Of a DNA stretch of 64,000 nt, positions 40,336-50,045 are shown in pieces (position 1 is the first letter of the stretch; every line of letters starts with the position of its first letter). The stretch is from Tetrapisispora phaffii CBS 4417. Lineage: Eukaryota > Ascomycota > Saccharomycetes > Saccharomycetales > Saccharomycetaceae. Made by a program: the position numbers and the translations under genes. The notes beneath the pieces were generated by a model, which saw nothing but the letters and a program-made list of their open reading frames with translations, had not been told where the DNA came from and searched no databases. The DNA is taken from NCBI RefSeq assembly GCF_000236905.1, contig NC_016522.1, positions 1,032,212-1,096,211 on the forward strand. Direction: 5' to 3'.

Positions 40336-42894
40336 ATGGTGAAGAGAATATCAACATCTTCGAGAGATGCTGATAATAAAAGGGCTAAAACATTCGAAGG
40401 TTGTTGGACCTGTAGACTTCGAAAGATAAAATGTGATTTAAAAAAACCAAAATGTGATAAATGTAGATCTTCAGCCATAAGCTGTAGTGGGTATGATATT
40501 AAATTGGTTTGGAAGAAACCATCCAAGTTTCAACAGAAAGAAGCAATTGATAACGGTTCAGTTATTCGAAAATTAGAATCAGATAAGTTTGATAATGATA
40601 TCTATAGTGACGATGACCATGGTACCGATTTTGTCGCTATAAAATCTCAAAAGAGAAGAAATATACCTCTGGTGAGGTACAATGATGATGAGAAATATAG
40701 ATATTATGAAGAGATAGATGAAGATATGGCATATTTGCAAGATTTACAAGGTACAAGCCTAAATAACAATAAACCAACAATCAATAATCATTTTGGAGTG
40801 CTGAAGGTAAACTCGAGTTCATCTAGCATAGGTGACTCAAACATTGAAACCTATCAAATCCCTGAATCGGTGCCGAAAACTTTACTTAGTATTAATGATG
40901 ACAATACAATGTCAAATATATTAGATAATTCAAATGAATGGATTTCTAATGAATTAAGAACAGATTTTTTACTTTCAGCATCAGCTATTCAAGGTCTGCC
41001 ATTGTCGTCAACATCTATTAATCAAAATCGTAGTGAAGTGGAATTCCAGAACCTTTATAAATTGATATTTCATAAAGACGATGATAAAAGAGAGTTAGAT
41101 AACAGTACTTTTTTGACAAATTCAAAAATTTTAACCAACGAAAAAGAAACAGATAATTTCCTCAAAAATTTGTTCGATATTGATAATGATTCATTAGATG
41201 CGTCAGATTTTATTGATGGTAATAATCAAAGGGATTCCTATAGTTACGAAAAATTACTAGATGACAAAGATTTGATAAATAATATGGCAACTATAGTACC
41301 TCTACAGGATAATTTCAGTTTTGAAAACCTCCCTAATTCTACAAAAATGTCACATTTAATTATGGAAATAGAAAAGTCTGAGCTACCTGATGTAATTTCT
41401 ATATCAGATCCTCTTTTAAATTTTCCTAAAACTGCACTGAAAGTTAATAGTCTTACTCGATTCCTTTTGAACTACTATGAGCAAAACGTCGCAGATTTAA
41501 TGACTGTAATTCCTGTGAGAGCTAATCCATGGAAAAAATTATATTTTCCAATAGCTTTGAAGACATTGGGAGATTTAACTGGACTTGGGAGAACTTCTAA
41601 TTCCAGGAGTTCTTTATTTAATGCAATATTGGCCGTGTCTTGCTTTTATTTACAAGGAAAATTTCCTAAGAATTCGAGAGAAATGCTATTCTTTTTAAAT
41701 CAAGGTATTAATTTTAGAAAACAAGCCGTATTTTATTTAAAAGAATGTTTAAATAATAATGTCAAATATGAAAAATATAAGGATATTTTAACTTCGCTTC
41801 TCTCAATGAATTCAATTGATGTTGTTTGGGGCACCATGTCAGATTGTCAATATTATTTATCAATATGTGAGGATTTTATTGAAGCAAGATTGATAAGTAG
41901 ACCAAAAATATCTGAAAAAGCAAAACTATTACATTCAATTTTTGCATTTCTAAAAGTTTTCCAAGATAGTACAGCTTTAGATAAAGTTAAGCAAAAGGAA
42001 ATAATTTCTGATAAAGATTTTTATTTCGATAAAGAGCTTATAATAAATAAAGACAAGTTTTTTGACCTACATTCTCACTATTATGTGGAGTACTCTGAAG
42101 GAAAATTTTACTGTCTTTCAAAAGAAGGATTGAGGTCTACAAAACCAGTTCATACAGCACCACTGTTTAAAAATCTTGTGACAGAGAGTTATTCTGTTAT
42201 GACAGAAACATTAAATTTAAATGAAATTAATACAGGGACCTTGTATGGCCTCCCGAATTCATTGATTTTACTTTTTTCTGACTGTGTCTCATTATTAAGA
42301 CATTTAGAGTACTATAGATTAAATTCCATTGACATTTCCCCCGCCTTTCTTTCGTCATGTATTGTTTATGAATCAAGATTATTAAATTGGTCATCAGAAT
42401 GGGATTTCGAAAATATTGAAATATTGAATGATATAAACAATAAGACTAAATATGACCAAAATATTTCTTCAAATCAACCGAAAATTTTAAATGATTCTTT
42501 AATTTCACTTCAATGCCACATGAATAGTTTTTATAATGGATTAATAATTTATTATTACACAATGGTTCGTGGTTTTGATAAACAATACCTAAAAAACTAC
42601 GTTGTAGACGTTCTAAAGGATCTACAAACTATATCAGATCTTGTTGATAAGAGTAATGTCAAAATGGTGCCTTTAATTTGGCAAGGATTTATAGCTGGAT
42701 GTAATTGCATTGATCAGGGTTTACAAGAGGATTTTAGGCAATGGGCCGCAAATTTAGCCAATACCGGTGTTGGATCATATTGGGCTGCTCGTCAAGTGAT
42801 GTTAGAAGTATGGAGAAGACAGAAAACTAACGAAGAACATGGCAAGTGGTACGATGTTTACAAAGAATGGTCAATGAACTTGATGTTGGTATAA
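40336..42894 (+). CDS. ARG81: Arginine-metabolism regulator Arg81 (Zn2Cys6)
   Basis: An 852-residue zinc-cluster transcription factor. The cysteines C23, C26, C33, C40, C43 and C50 in CWTCRLRKIKCDLKKPKC form the Zn2Cys6 finger, followed by SGYDIKLVW, as in Arg81. The long central part is the fungal-specific regulatory region. In S. cerevisiae (880 residues) Arg81 senses arginine and with Arg80, Mcm1 and Arg82 represses biosynthesis and activates catabolism. Position next to TAF13 confirms the assignment. Confidence 0.93.
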   Translation: MVKRISTSSRDADNKRAKTFEGCWTCRLRKIKCDLKKPKCDKCRSSAISCSGYDIKLVWKKPSKFQQKEAIDNGSVIRKLESDKFDNDIYSDDDHGTDFVAIKSQKRRNIPLVRYNDDEKYRYYEEIDEDMAYLQDLQGTSLNNNKPTINNHFGVLKVNSSSSSIGDSNIETYQIPESVPKTLLSINDDNTMSNILDNSNEWISNELRTDFLLSASAIQGLPLSSTSINQNRSEVEFQNLYKLIFHKDDDKRELDNSTFLTNSKILTNEKETDNFLKNLFDIDNDSLDASDFIDGNNQRDSYSYEKLLDDKDLINNMATIVPLQDNFSFENLPNSTKMSHLIMEIEKSELPDVISISDPLLNFPKTALKVNSLTRFLLNYYEQNVADLMTVIPVRANPWKKLYFPIALKTLGDLTGLGRTSNSRSSLFNAILAVSCFYLQGKFPKNSREMLFFLNQGINFRKQAVFYLKECLNNNVKYEKYKDILTSLLSMNSIDVVWGTMSDCQYYLSICEDFIEARLISRPKISEKAKLLHSIFAFLKVFQDSTALDKVKQKEIISDKDFYFDKELIINKDKFFDLHSHYYVEYSEGKFYCLSKEGLRSTKPVHTAPLFKNLVTESYSVMTETLNLNEINTGTLYGLPNSLILLFSDCVSLLRHLEYYRLNSIDISPAFLSSCIVYESRLLNWSSEWDFENIEILNDINNKTKYDQNISSNQPKILNDSLISLQCHMNSFYNGLIIYYYTMVRGFDKQYLKNYVVDVLKDLQTISDLVDKSNVKMVPLIWQGFIAGCNCIDQGLQEDFRQWAANLANTGVGSYWAARQVMLEVWRRQKTNEEHGKWYDVYKEWSMNLMLV

Positions 42895-43038
42895 AAACAG
42901 ATGCAATGTAATTTTTATAAGGTGTATGCATGTTTCTATATATCTATCTTTCTCATTTTATGTATATGTAAACAAAATATTTAGACACATATAATTAAAA
43001 GAAAAATAAAAATTTATATAGAAGTGAAATAATTATAT

Positions 43039-44760
43039 TCATGATTTATATTTTTTAATCTCTTGCATAAACTTCTTTAAAGCAGAACCATTTAATGCAT
43101 CTGAAGCTGATCTGTGTTCTGAAATTTTTTTGCTACGTCCAATGCCTTCACCTAAAACTTTCCCACTTCCTTGTATAATGCATTTGGAAGAAAAGGTATC
43201 TAGTGTCCGCTGTTCTGTAACATAGGTAGGGAAAACATGCTCTCTTGAAAGCATACAATATAATTTTTCCTTTGCTTTAATATCACAGGTTTTTGGTACT
43301 GTCTCAAATTTAAGTTTTTCTTTTTGATTTTTACCTACTGTATTTTCTGGTTTTCTTGAACCATGACTAGTCTTACCATATTCTAACTTATGTGGTTCTT
43401 CCACTCTATTCGATTGTTCTGGTATCTCTTTTTTGGGATTAAAACAACTGGTATCAACAGTTCCGTTTTGTAACGCTTCTATAACTACTTTAGTGATGAG
43501 TGGACCAATTTCCGATTTTATTTGTTCTGTTATTTGCTTAATATCGGTTAATTGATGGTTGCTAACTTGTTTTATATCAATTTTGCTACTCGAACTATCC
43601 ATCAACTCTTCTGACTCATCATTTGCTGCTTCCACGTCTTCCATGTATCGAGTTCCCTGAGGTTTTGAAATAACAGGAATATTTGAATCATTAATAGTAT
43701 TATAATTGGGATTGTCTACAAAATCATAAACAGAATATTTCAATAAAAGTTTGTTATCAGCTAAAACTTTCATTGCGGCTCTTTGTTCACCTTCTTTGAC
43801 GTTTTGTCCTTCAGCAGTTGCTAGAGCCATGTCACCTAACCTTACCTCGATTTTGAATGGTGAAGAATTGTTTAGTCTTTTGTAGTTAAGACTTGCACCT
43901 AATTTGTTAACTTGTAAAAGACTTGCTAATTCATATTTTGCATTTTTGTTGATTGGAATTTTGTTACTTTCAGATTTAAATGCCTCCAGTTGTTCATGTG
44001 CTAACTCTTCAATCCATTCTTTGACATCTAAAAATTCGGTATTGAATCTATCCACCACCAATGCACCAATATAGGCTTCGACACAATCGGCATATCTTTT
44101 GTTCGATTTACCTTTTACTAGCTTAGTAGACTTTGAAATATTACTGTTTAATCTGGCATCAAAATTTAATCTAAGACTCCATTCATATAAATTTTGATTA
44201 CTGACAATAGCTGCTTTAATGTTTGTAAGTAAACCTTCATCAGCATTCGGATATTTGTTATATACAATATACGCCACAATGGAACCGAGCCAACTATCAC
44301 CTAAAAATTCCAATCTTTCGTTAGATAATACCTTTTGGCTTGTAATATCCAAATTGTTATTCATGTTGGGAATACTTTTGTGAATAAACGCTAAATTATC
44401 TAGTTGTTCGTCATAGACCACTGGGTAGTTGATATATCTATCTAATTCAGATTTTTTTTCGTTAAATTCAAAATTATCAAATAAAGTAACAAAATCCATT
44501 TTTGGCCTCACTTTATGTATTTCAGAGGTAATATTCATAGTGGAGCTAGAGGCAATTATATTATCCATTTCATCGTTACTGTTAAACAAAACTTTTAAGT
44601 CATCCTCCGTACAACCCAGTTCATAAATGCAATCGATAGCTTCTTTCAACTTTATACATGCATTTTTAACTTTATAGAAGTTTCTGATCTTAGAACTAGT
44701 ATGATTAGATTGGCTAGTAAAATTAAATGAGCTTAAAACGGTATCTGTTTGCTTAATCAT
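43039..44760 (-). CDS. DCR1: Budding-yeast Dicer-type RNase III
   Basis: A 573-residue protein with a single RNase III domain (about 115-262) and two double-stranded-RNA-binding domains (about 271-343 and 491-570) joined by a 150-residue linker. ERLEFLGDS (148-156) supplies the first catalytic acidic residues and ADCVEA (224-229) the second pair; all appear intact. There is no helicase or PAZ domain. One RNase III domain plus a second C-terminal dsRBD is the layout of Dcr1 in Naumovozyma castellii and Vanderwaltozyma polyspora; Rnt1, the housekeeping RNase III, has only one dsRBD. Dcr1 cuts long dsRNA into siRNAs loaded by Ago1. S. cerevisiae lacks both. It lies beside ARG81 where TSL1 is in S. 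cerevisiae. Confidence 0.88.
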   Translation of the reverse strand: MIKQTDTVLSSFNFTSQSNHTSSKIRNFYKVKNACIKLKEAIDCIYELGCTEDDLKVLFNSNDEMDNIIASSSTMNITSEIHKVRPKMDFVTLFDNFEFNEKKSELDRYINYPVVYDEQLDNLAFIHKSIPNMNNNLDITSQKVLSNERLEFLGDSWLGSIVAYIVYNKYPNADEGLLTNIKAAIVSNQNLYEWSLRLNFDARLNSNISKSTKLVKGKSNKRYADCVEAYIGALVVDRFNTEFLDVKEWIEELAHEQLEAFKSESNKIPINKNAKYELASLLQVNKLGASLNYKRLNNSSPFKIEVRLGDMALATAEGQNVKEGEQRAAMKVLADNKLLLKYSVYDFVDNPNYNTINDSNIPVISKPQGTRYMEDVEAANDESEELMDSSSSKIDIKQVSNHQLTDIKQITEQIKSEIGPLITKVVIEALQNGTVDTSCFNPKKEIPEQSNRVEEPHKLEYGKTSHGSRKPENTVGKNQKEKLKFETVPKTCDIKAKEKLYCMLSREHVFPTYVTEQRTLDTFSSKCIIQGSGKVLGEGIGRSKKISEHRSASDALNGSALKKFMQEIKKYKS

Positions 44761-45507
44761 TGGGTATGTTAGGTTGTTATTACACTCACTTATCCTCGGG
44801 ATATTATGTTATATTATTTTTAAGTAGTCTCCTTCTTAAGATTTCATAAAGAATAATGTCAGAATGGATAAACAATAATGAATCGGAAAATTATATAAAT
44901 AATCTTACATACAATTTAAATGAAATCTCAATTGATAATTTACTTAAACTAAGTAAATATGCAATGTGATTTTTAATTAATCAAAGTGTATTTAATTAAT
45001 ATTTTACATTTTTCAGATTTTCACAATTCCAGTTTCAAAGTATCATAATTAATATTTGAAAAATACCATAGACATCTCAAATAATACTTTTTTTTTTTTG
45101 ATGAATAAAGTTTATATAAGGCAAGTTTAGTTGGTTAAATATTATATAAAGATAGAGGGAAATGGTACTATCAGGTTCAACTCTAAACTTTGAATAAATC
45201 CTGATGATAGTTGTAGAACAAATTTTTATTTTCCTAGACGATAAGGTTTACACTCAATCAAATGAAAGCAAAATCTGTTAAGGGTACTTTTCAATGAACC
45301 ATACTTCATATCAGAGACAAATCAATATAAAGGAATAAAAATGATTACATGAGAGATATAATAATATAATTCATAAAGATCATAAAAAGAAATAGTTACT
45401 TAAAATATAATTAATTAATACAACTATATCAAGCGTGCATTTGATGGATTGTTTTATTTTTTAAAATCAAATGCATCAAAAATTGACTGGCAAATGGTAC
45501 ATGAAAT
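44761..45507. other. Intergenic region DCR1 / MFS transporter
   Basis: 750 bp, AT-rich, between the DCR1 start and the 3' end of the transporter. It contains a 37-codon ORF on the + strand (44,856-44,969) starting 95 bp from the DCR1 start, whose product is Asn/Ile-rich and unrecognised. Confidence 0.4.
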
Positions 45508-47145
45508 CTAGTACATGTATCTGTAAGTTTTCTTTATATGGGAACCATCGTTACCAAATTCACTGAACCAGTCCATTGTATTATTTTCTATCTTCTTGTT
45601 TAAGGAAATCAAATAGAATCTTAATAGGAAAGCAAAAAACATGGATAAGAAAATAAATGCGATGTTACAGGACATGGCAATTGTATAGCGTGGAGCATTG
45701 CTCTCAGGGTATAAGTAAGCATTCCAGATGGAAGTTGAATTTGCCAAACAATTCATAATCGAAATAGCAATAGCCCTCTTTAATGGTGGTCTTGGTACAA
45801 TTAATGAGATCCAGGAGATGATAATTGTGTATGAACAATATAAACCAGATGGCATTAAACACATTGCGAAATAACGAGCACCTGTATTTAAAGTCGAAAC
45901 TGCAATGATAAAAGCAATTAATGCAACAAAAAGAGGTAAAACAACATGCCAGAATCTTTCTCCAGTACGATCAGAGTGACTAGCCCATATAAATGTTGTC
46001 ACAACTGCAATACAGTAAGGTGGAGCAGTTAAACATAAGGTAATAATTCTTTCAAAACCTAATGTTGAGACAACCGAAGGGAAAAAATTTGTAACACCAG
46101 CTGCAGCAACTAAAAAGGAAATACAACCAGTAATCAACCATACTTTCTTATCTTTGAAAGCTAATTTTAATGCGAATTTGAAAGAATTTTTAGAGCCACC
46201 AAGAACAGCATCGTCACTGTCAGAGTCACCAACATCCATCTTCAATTTCCACATAATAAGATCTTTTTCTTCTTGTGATAAAAATTTTGTGTTGGATGGA
46301 TTATCTGGTAAAATCATATAAGCAAATGGAACAGTGGCAACAGTGATAGCACCTTCGATGATGAAACACCAACGCCATGCTCTTAAACCCGCAACACCAT
46401 CCATACCTTCAATAATACCAGCAGAAATTAGACCTGAGAAAGCACCACTAATCAATGAACCAGAGTATAGAATTGAGTTTCTTAATGCTAATTCTTTCTT
46501 GGTATACCAACAAGATAAATAATATAAGCAGCAACCAAAAAATCCAGACTCTACAAAACCTAATAATATTCTAATGACAAGTAAACCACCATAACTTTGA
46601 ACTGCACCTGTGCAAGTTGAAATAATACCCCAGACTGTCATAATAATTGTAATGAAAAGAGATGGCTTTCCCAAACGATTTAATATAATATTTGATGGAA
46701 TTTGCATTGTGATGTAACCGACGAATAGAACAGACAAGACGGTTTGATATTGTGTACTTGTCAAATTTAAATCTTCTTCTAAACCACCCAATCTTGCAGA
46801 AGCAATATTGGTTCTATCCAAATAGTTACAGATATAAATCCAACACACCATGATTAGGATCCTAAGATCCATTTTCAAACGTGTTTTCTTAGACAATTCT
46901 TCTAATTCTTCAGTTGTGAAATCTTTCAACGATTCAGGGATATCTTCTTTGGTAATAAAAATTGATTGCTCTACTATAGTGCCCTTTCTCTCTTCATCTG
47001 TCAAGGATTCGTTATTCTCGGAAGAGGCATATGTTGCCTTCAACTCTATGTCTGTCTTATTATCCCAACTTTTTGACGTGACGTCATCTACGTTTTCCAC
47101 ATACGTTACCTCAGGCTGTTTTTTGTTATTATCTGAGACATCCAT
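45508..47145 (-). CDS. MFS anion:cation symporter (DAL5/TNA1 family)
   Basis: A 545-residue transporter with an acidic N-terminal tail of about 95 residues and 12 predicted spans. CNYLDRTNIASARLGGL in span 1 and RILLGFVESGFFGCCLYYLSCWY in the span 4-5 region mark the anion:cation symporter family, which includes Dal5 (allantoate), Tna1 (nicotinate), Fen2 (pantothenate) and Vht1 (biotin). The substrate cannot be read from sequence. There is no S. cerevisiae counterpart at this place, so the conserved order ends at or before this gene. Confidence 0.85.
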   Translation of the reverse strand: MDVSDNNKKQPEVTYVENVDDVTSKSWDNKTDIELKATYASSENNESLTDEERKGTIVEQSIFITKEDIPESLKDFTTEELEELSKKTRLKMDLRILIMVCWIYICNYLDRTNIASARLGGLEEDLNLTSTQYQTVLSVLFVGYITMQIPSNIILNRLGKPSLFITIIMTVWGIISTCTGAVQSYGGLLVIRILLGFVESGFFGCCLYYLSCWYTKKELALRNSILYSGSLISGAFSGLISAGIIEGMDGVAGLRAWRWCFIIEGAITVATVPFAYMILPDNPSNTKFLSQEEKDLIMWKLKMDVGDSDSDDAVLGGSKNSFKFALKLAFKDKKVWLITGCISFLVAAAGVTNFFPSVVSTLGFERIITLCLTAPPYCIAVVTTFIWASHSDRTGERFWHVVLPLFVALIAFIIAVSTLNTGARYFAMCLMPSGLYCSYTIIISWISLIVPRPPLKRAIAISIMNCLANSTSIWNAYLYPESNAPRYTIAMSCNIAFIFLSMFFAFLLRFYLISLNKKIENNTMDWFSEFGNDGSHIKKTYRYMY

Positions 47146-49436
47146 ATTTTTAATGTTATAATTTGATGATTTTTTCGATAATTCTTTTTATCTTGATATA
47201 TATCTATTAATCTTGAAAGATAACTATAATAAAGATACAATTATAAATATGAATAGACATTGCCTAATTGCAAGTAACTAAGGCTCTTTATATATAATTT
47301 TTTATCTGGCCTTAAAATACATTTTCAAACCTTACCAAAGATACTAACATTGATGACGCATGCCATTCTAGTAACAAACTTCAGTTTTAAGTTTGGAATA
47401 GTAGTTAAACATCAATTCCACTTCTCGGATTAGTAAAAATAAGCAAGTGAGATACAAGGATTTTACTTTTAAAGTCACTACTCCTCTCACTAGTAGTAAA
47501 TGTTTTCAATTCAAAATTAATGGCTTAATTGACCTTTAAAATACACTCAAATAGCTCTTACAATTTCAAGAAACTGTAAAAAATAGTATCGGTTTCCAAC
47601 AAGCGAAGTGTCAATATAGAGTAAGATGCATAAAATCGTAATTAGATAATCAAGTTCCCCGCAAAAAACGTCAAATATCTCAATACGTTTTACTGAAGTT
47701 GAACAAAACACATAATAAAAGATGTGAATATTGTAACTTAAAATCATAATAAACAATTGGTTCCATAGATAGAAACTTTGGAGAAACGTATGCTTCTTCC
47801 ACGACAAAGGAGTAAGAGGTTTTTGAAGGAATAATAAGTTTTCCAAGCCTTTTCGTGTTGCGAAAGGCTGAAAATGCTTCCAGAGATGGAGTGCTTCAAC
47901 ATTAGAACAATAAGAGGTAATAGAAATAATAAAGAACAATGTCTTATTCTGTGCGCGTGTGGGTTGATTTTTGGTTTGTATGCTTCTTACAACCTGTTTC
48001 GTGACGGGGGGTCTCAGTTAAAAAATTCCACTACAAAGAAAGCACAACTGGTCACCCAACAAAGATAGATAAAGACAAGTTCGTAAGAGTTGAATTATAA
48101 CAGTCATGTTTAGAAATCTTGCTACATACTGGCCAGCAAAATGTATAACATGCTGTTCCAGTGACAATGACGTTGCTGTTGCCTCGAGAACGCCAGGTAA
48201 TACACAATTGGGGAAAAATGTGGGTGAAAAAAAGAAACGCAGTAGGAATACAGGAAAGTTTCAACATCATCCAATAGATGCCATTTCGTGCTTTGCCCCA
48301 CTGTTTTTGGTTGGCTCTGGAGATATAAGATGCTTATTAAGCCCAGCCAGAGTGCTCGGCCCCTTCTGCAGAGCTTCGATTGACAAGTTATATGAGACAT
48401 CAAAGTCAATCGTGCGGTAACAACAATCCTTTCTCCTTAGAGGCAACTGGTTCCACGGTTTATCACTAAAAGTTTCCAATCATTTCAGCCAATGTACTCT
48501 TGTGTTTTTCAGTTTATCTCTTTGAAAACATTCTAGACTACATTATTTCCTCTAATACTCATTCTTATGTCTCTGACCATTGCTATTGAACCTAGCTAGA
48601 TTACCTTTTTGGGTTGAGAAAAGCGGGTTAAAAATTGTGGGTCAGAAAATGCATCCATAGTATCATCATCGTACACATCATTAGCTTCTTGAAATACTCT
48701 CTTTCTCTCATTTGAAACACTTGGACACTGTTATTAGTTCAACCTTTTACCTTTGTTTTTCTTGTTGCAGTATTGTTCAGCATCACCCAAGGGTTGTCGG
48801 TGTTATAACTTCTACCTTCATGGCTGAGTTAGTCTCGAGAGTTACCTAGGTTATCGATTAGTCCTTCCAGAATATAACACCGCCAGTAATTGGCTCGTAG
48901 AAACTTTTCGACGATACAATTCAAACGGCTGTCGCTCTCAAATGATTTCGAACTGTTAAGGAAAAACGCAATTTCTTGTTAAAGCGGGGATGTTCATGAC
49001 CTTTTCCGAGTTCGCATTTCACTCGGGCAATTCGGCGTCACATGATTTATTATTATGTATCGCGCTGTGACATTATTTTGATATATAGACAATAGTGTCT
49101 CTTGAATGAATTAGTGCGTTTTTTTGTACAAGACCATATATTTAATTATTTAGTCATGTCGTTTCAATGTCATTTTACATGTTATCATCATTTTATTACA
49201 ATGTTTTTTAAATAATGTTCTTCTTATGAACAGAGCTACGAGTATTTCTGTTCATAAGATTTTAAAAATCATTATGAGGATGCAGTTACTAATAAATTAT
49301 CTTATTATTTTATATCGTTTATGTAAAAAGATGTTACCTAGTCTATAAATTCTATCTTTTAAAAGGTACTGTTATGACAAAGAGAAGACCTTGGCATTTC
49401 TGTAGACATGAAGCAATTGTATATTTCAATGTCAAT
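47146..49436. other. 2.3-kb region without a convincing gene
   Basis: Several short overlapping frames (60-130 codons) on both strands have no recognisable content. The most protein-like is a 64-codon + strand ORF at 47,874-48,068 with one hydrophobic span, listed separately. Confidence 0.4.
47874..48068 (+). CDS. Possible small single-span protein, unknown
   Basis: A 64-codon ORF with an ATG. The product has a polar N-terminus, one hydrophobic stretch (CLILCACGLIFGLY) and a polar, Gln/Thr-rich tail. I recognise no family, and antisense frames are also open here, so chance is likely. Confidence 0.15.
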   Translation: MLPEMECFNIRTIRGNRNNKEQCLILCACGLIFGLYASYNLFRDGGSQLKNSTTKKAQLVTQQR

Positions 49437-50045
49437 CTATAACAATAAAGCACCGGCAGCTAAGACACCAGCACCTAGACCAACAAAGGCTCTGTTGGCA
49501 CCATTGTCAGATTGTTCAGCAACAGTGTGGGAAGTAGAAGAAGCGGAAGAGCTGGCGGCAGCAACGGAAGCTGAGGAGGAAGCGGCAGAAGTGGTAGAAG
49601 CGGCAGCAGAGGAGGAAGCAGCAGCAGAGGAGGAAGCAGCAGCTGAGGAAGAAGCAGCAGCTGAGGAGGAAGCAGCAGCTGAGGAAGAAGCAGCGGCAGT
49701 GTTGATACCAGCACTGGCTAAGGCAGCAGCGATAGCAGTGGATAATCTGGAAGAGTACCATGGGACACCAGTGACCATGTAGTTAACTTCAGTTGGATCA
49801 ATGGAGTTGAACCAACTGGTGTAGGAGTCATCAGTAGCAGTCATTTGTTCAGCGTAGATAGATAACATAGCTGGTGGGATAGCAACATCTGGACTGACCT
49901 TAGCCATGGATAAGTAATCCTTCATGTTAGCACCAATGTCTGATAAGTAAACACCTAATTCAACATTGGCAATTTCTCTGTCAGAAGCGGCAGAGGCAAC
50001 AGCAGCAGCAGCAGCAAATAAAGCACCGTATTTAATTAAAGCCAT
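49437..50045 (-). CDS. TIR/PAU-type GPI-anchored cell-wall mannoprotein
   Basis: A 202-residue protein of the Srp1/Tip1 family. A signal peptide (1-19) is followed by the PAU domain (about 20-110) with the family hallmarks ATDDSYTSWFNSIDPTEV and VPWYSSRL. A Ser/Ala-rich stalk (about 115-180), built from tandem SSSAAA-type units and likely O-mannosylated, leads to a GPI signal (NGANRAFVGLGAGVLAAGALLL). In S. cerevisiae the TIR/DAN/PAU genes are cold- and anaerobiosis-induced and often subtelomeric. The stalk lacks the PIR-type repeat of some relatives. A 124-codon ORF on the opposite strand is a shadow of the repeat. Confidence 0.92.
   Translation of the reverse strand: MALIKYGALFAAAAAVASAASDREIANVELGVYLSDIGANMKDYLSMAKVSPDVAIPPAMLSIYAEQMTATDDSYTSWFNSIDPTEVNYMVTGVPWYSSRLSTAIAAALASAGINTAAASSSAAASSSAAASSSAAASSSAAASSSAAASTTSAASSSASVAAASSSASSTSHTVAEQSDNGANRAFVGLGAGVLAAGALLL
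49598..49697. repeat. Tandem 18-bp units in the mannoprotein stalk
   Basis: About five to six near-identical 18-bp units (GAGGAGGAAGCAGCAGCT type on the + strand) encode the SSSAAA repeats. Unit number probably varies between strains. Confidence 0.75.

Noticed and set aside
43039..44760. RNT1 as identity of the RNase III gene
   Set aside because: A second C-terminal dsRBD and a long linker are present, as in Dcr1; Rnt1 has one dsRBD and is shorter.
47547..47939. 130-codon - strand frame
   Set aside because: Phe/Tyr/Leu-rich chance frame in AT-rich DNA, overlapped by another ORF on the other strand.
49408..49782. 124-codon ORF with EEEAAA repeats on the + strand
   Set aside because: It is the antisense reading of the SSSAAA repeat of the TIR-type gene, whose signal peptide, PAU domain and GPI end are clear.
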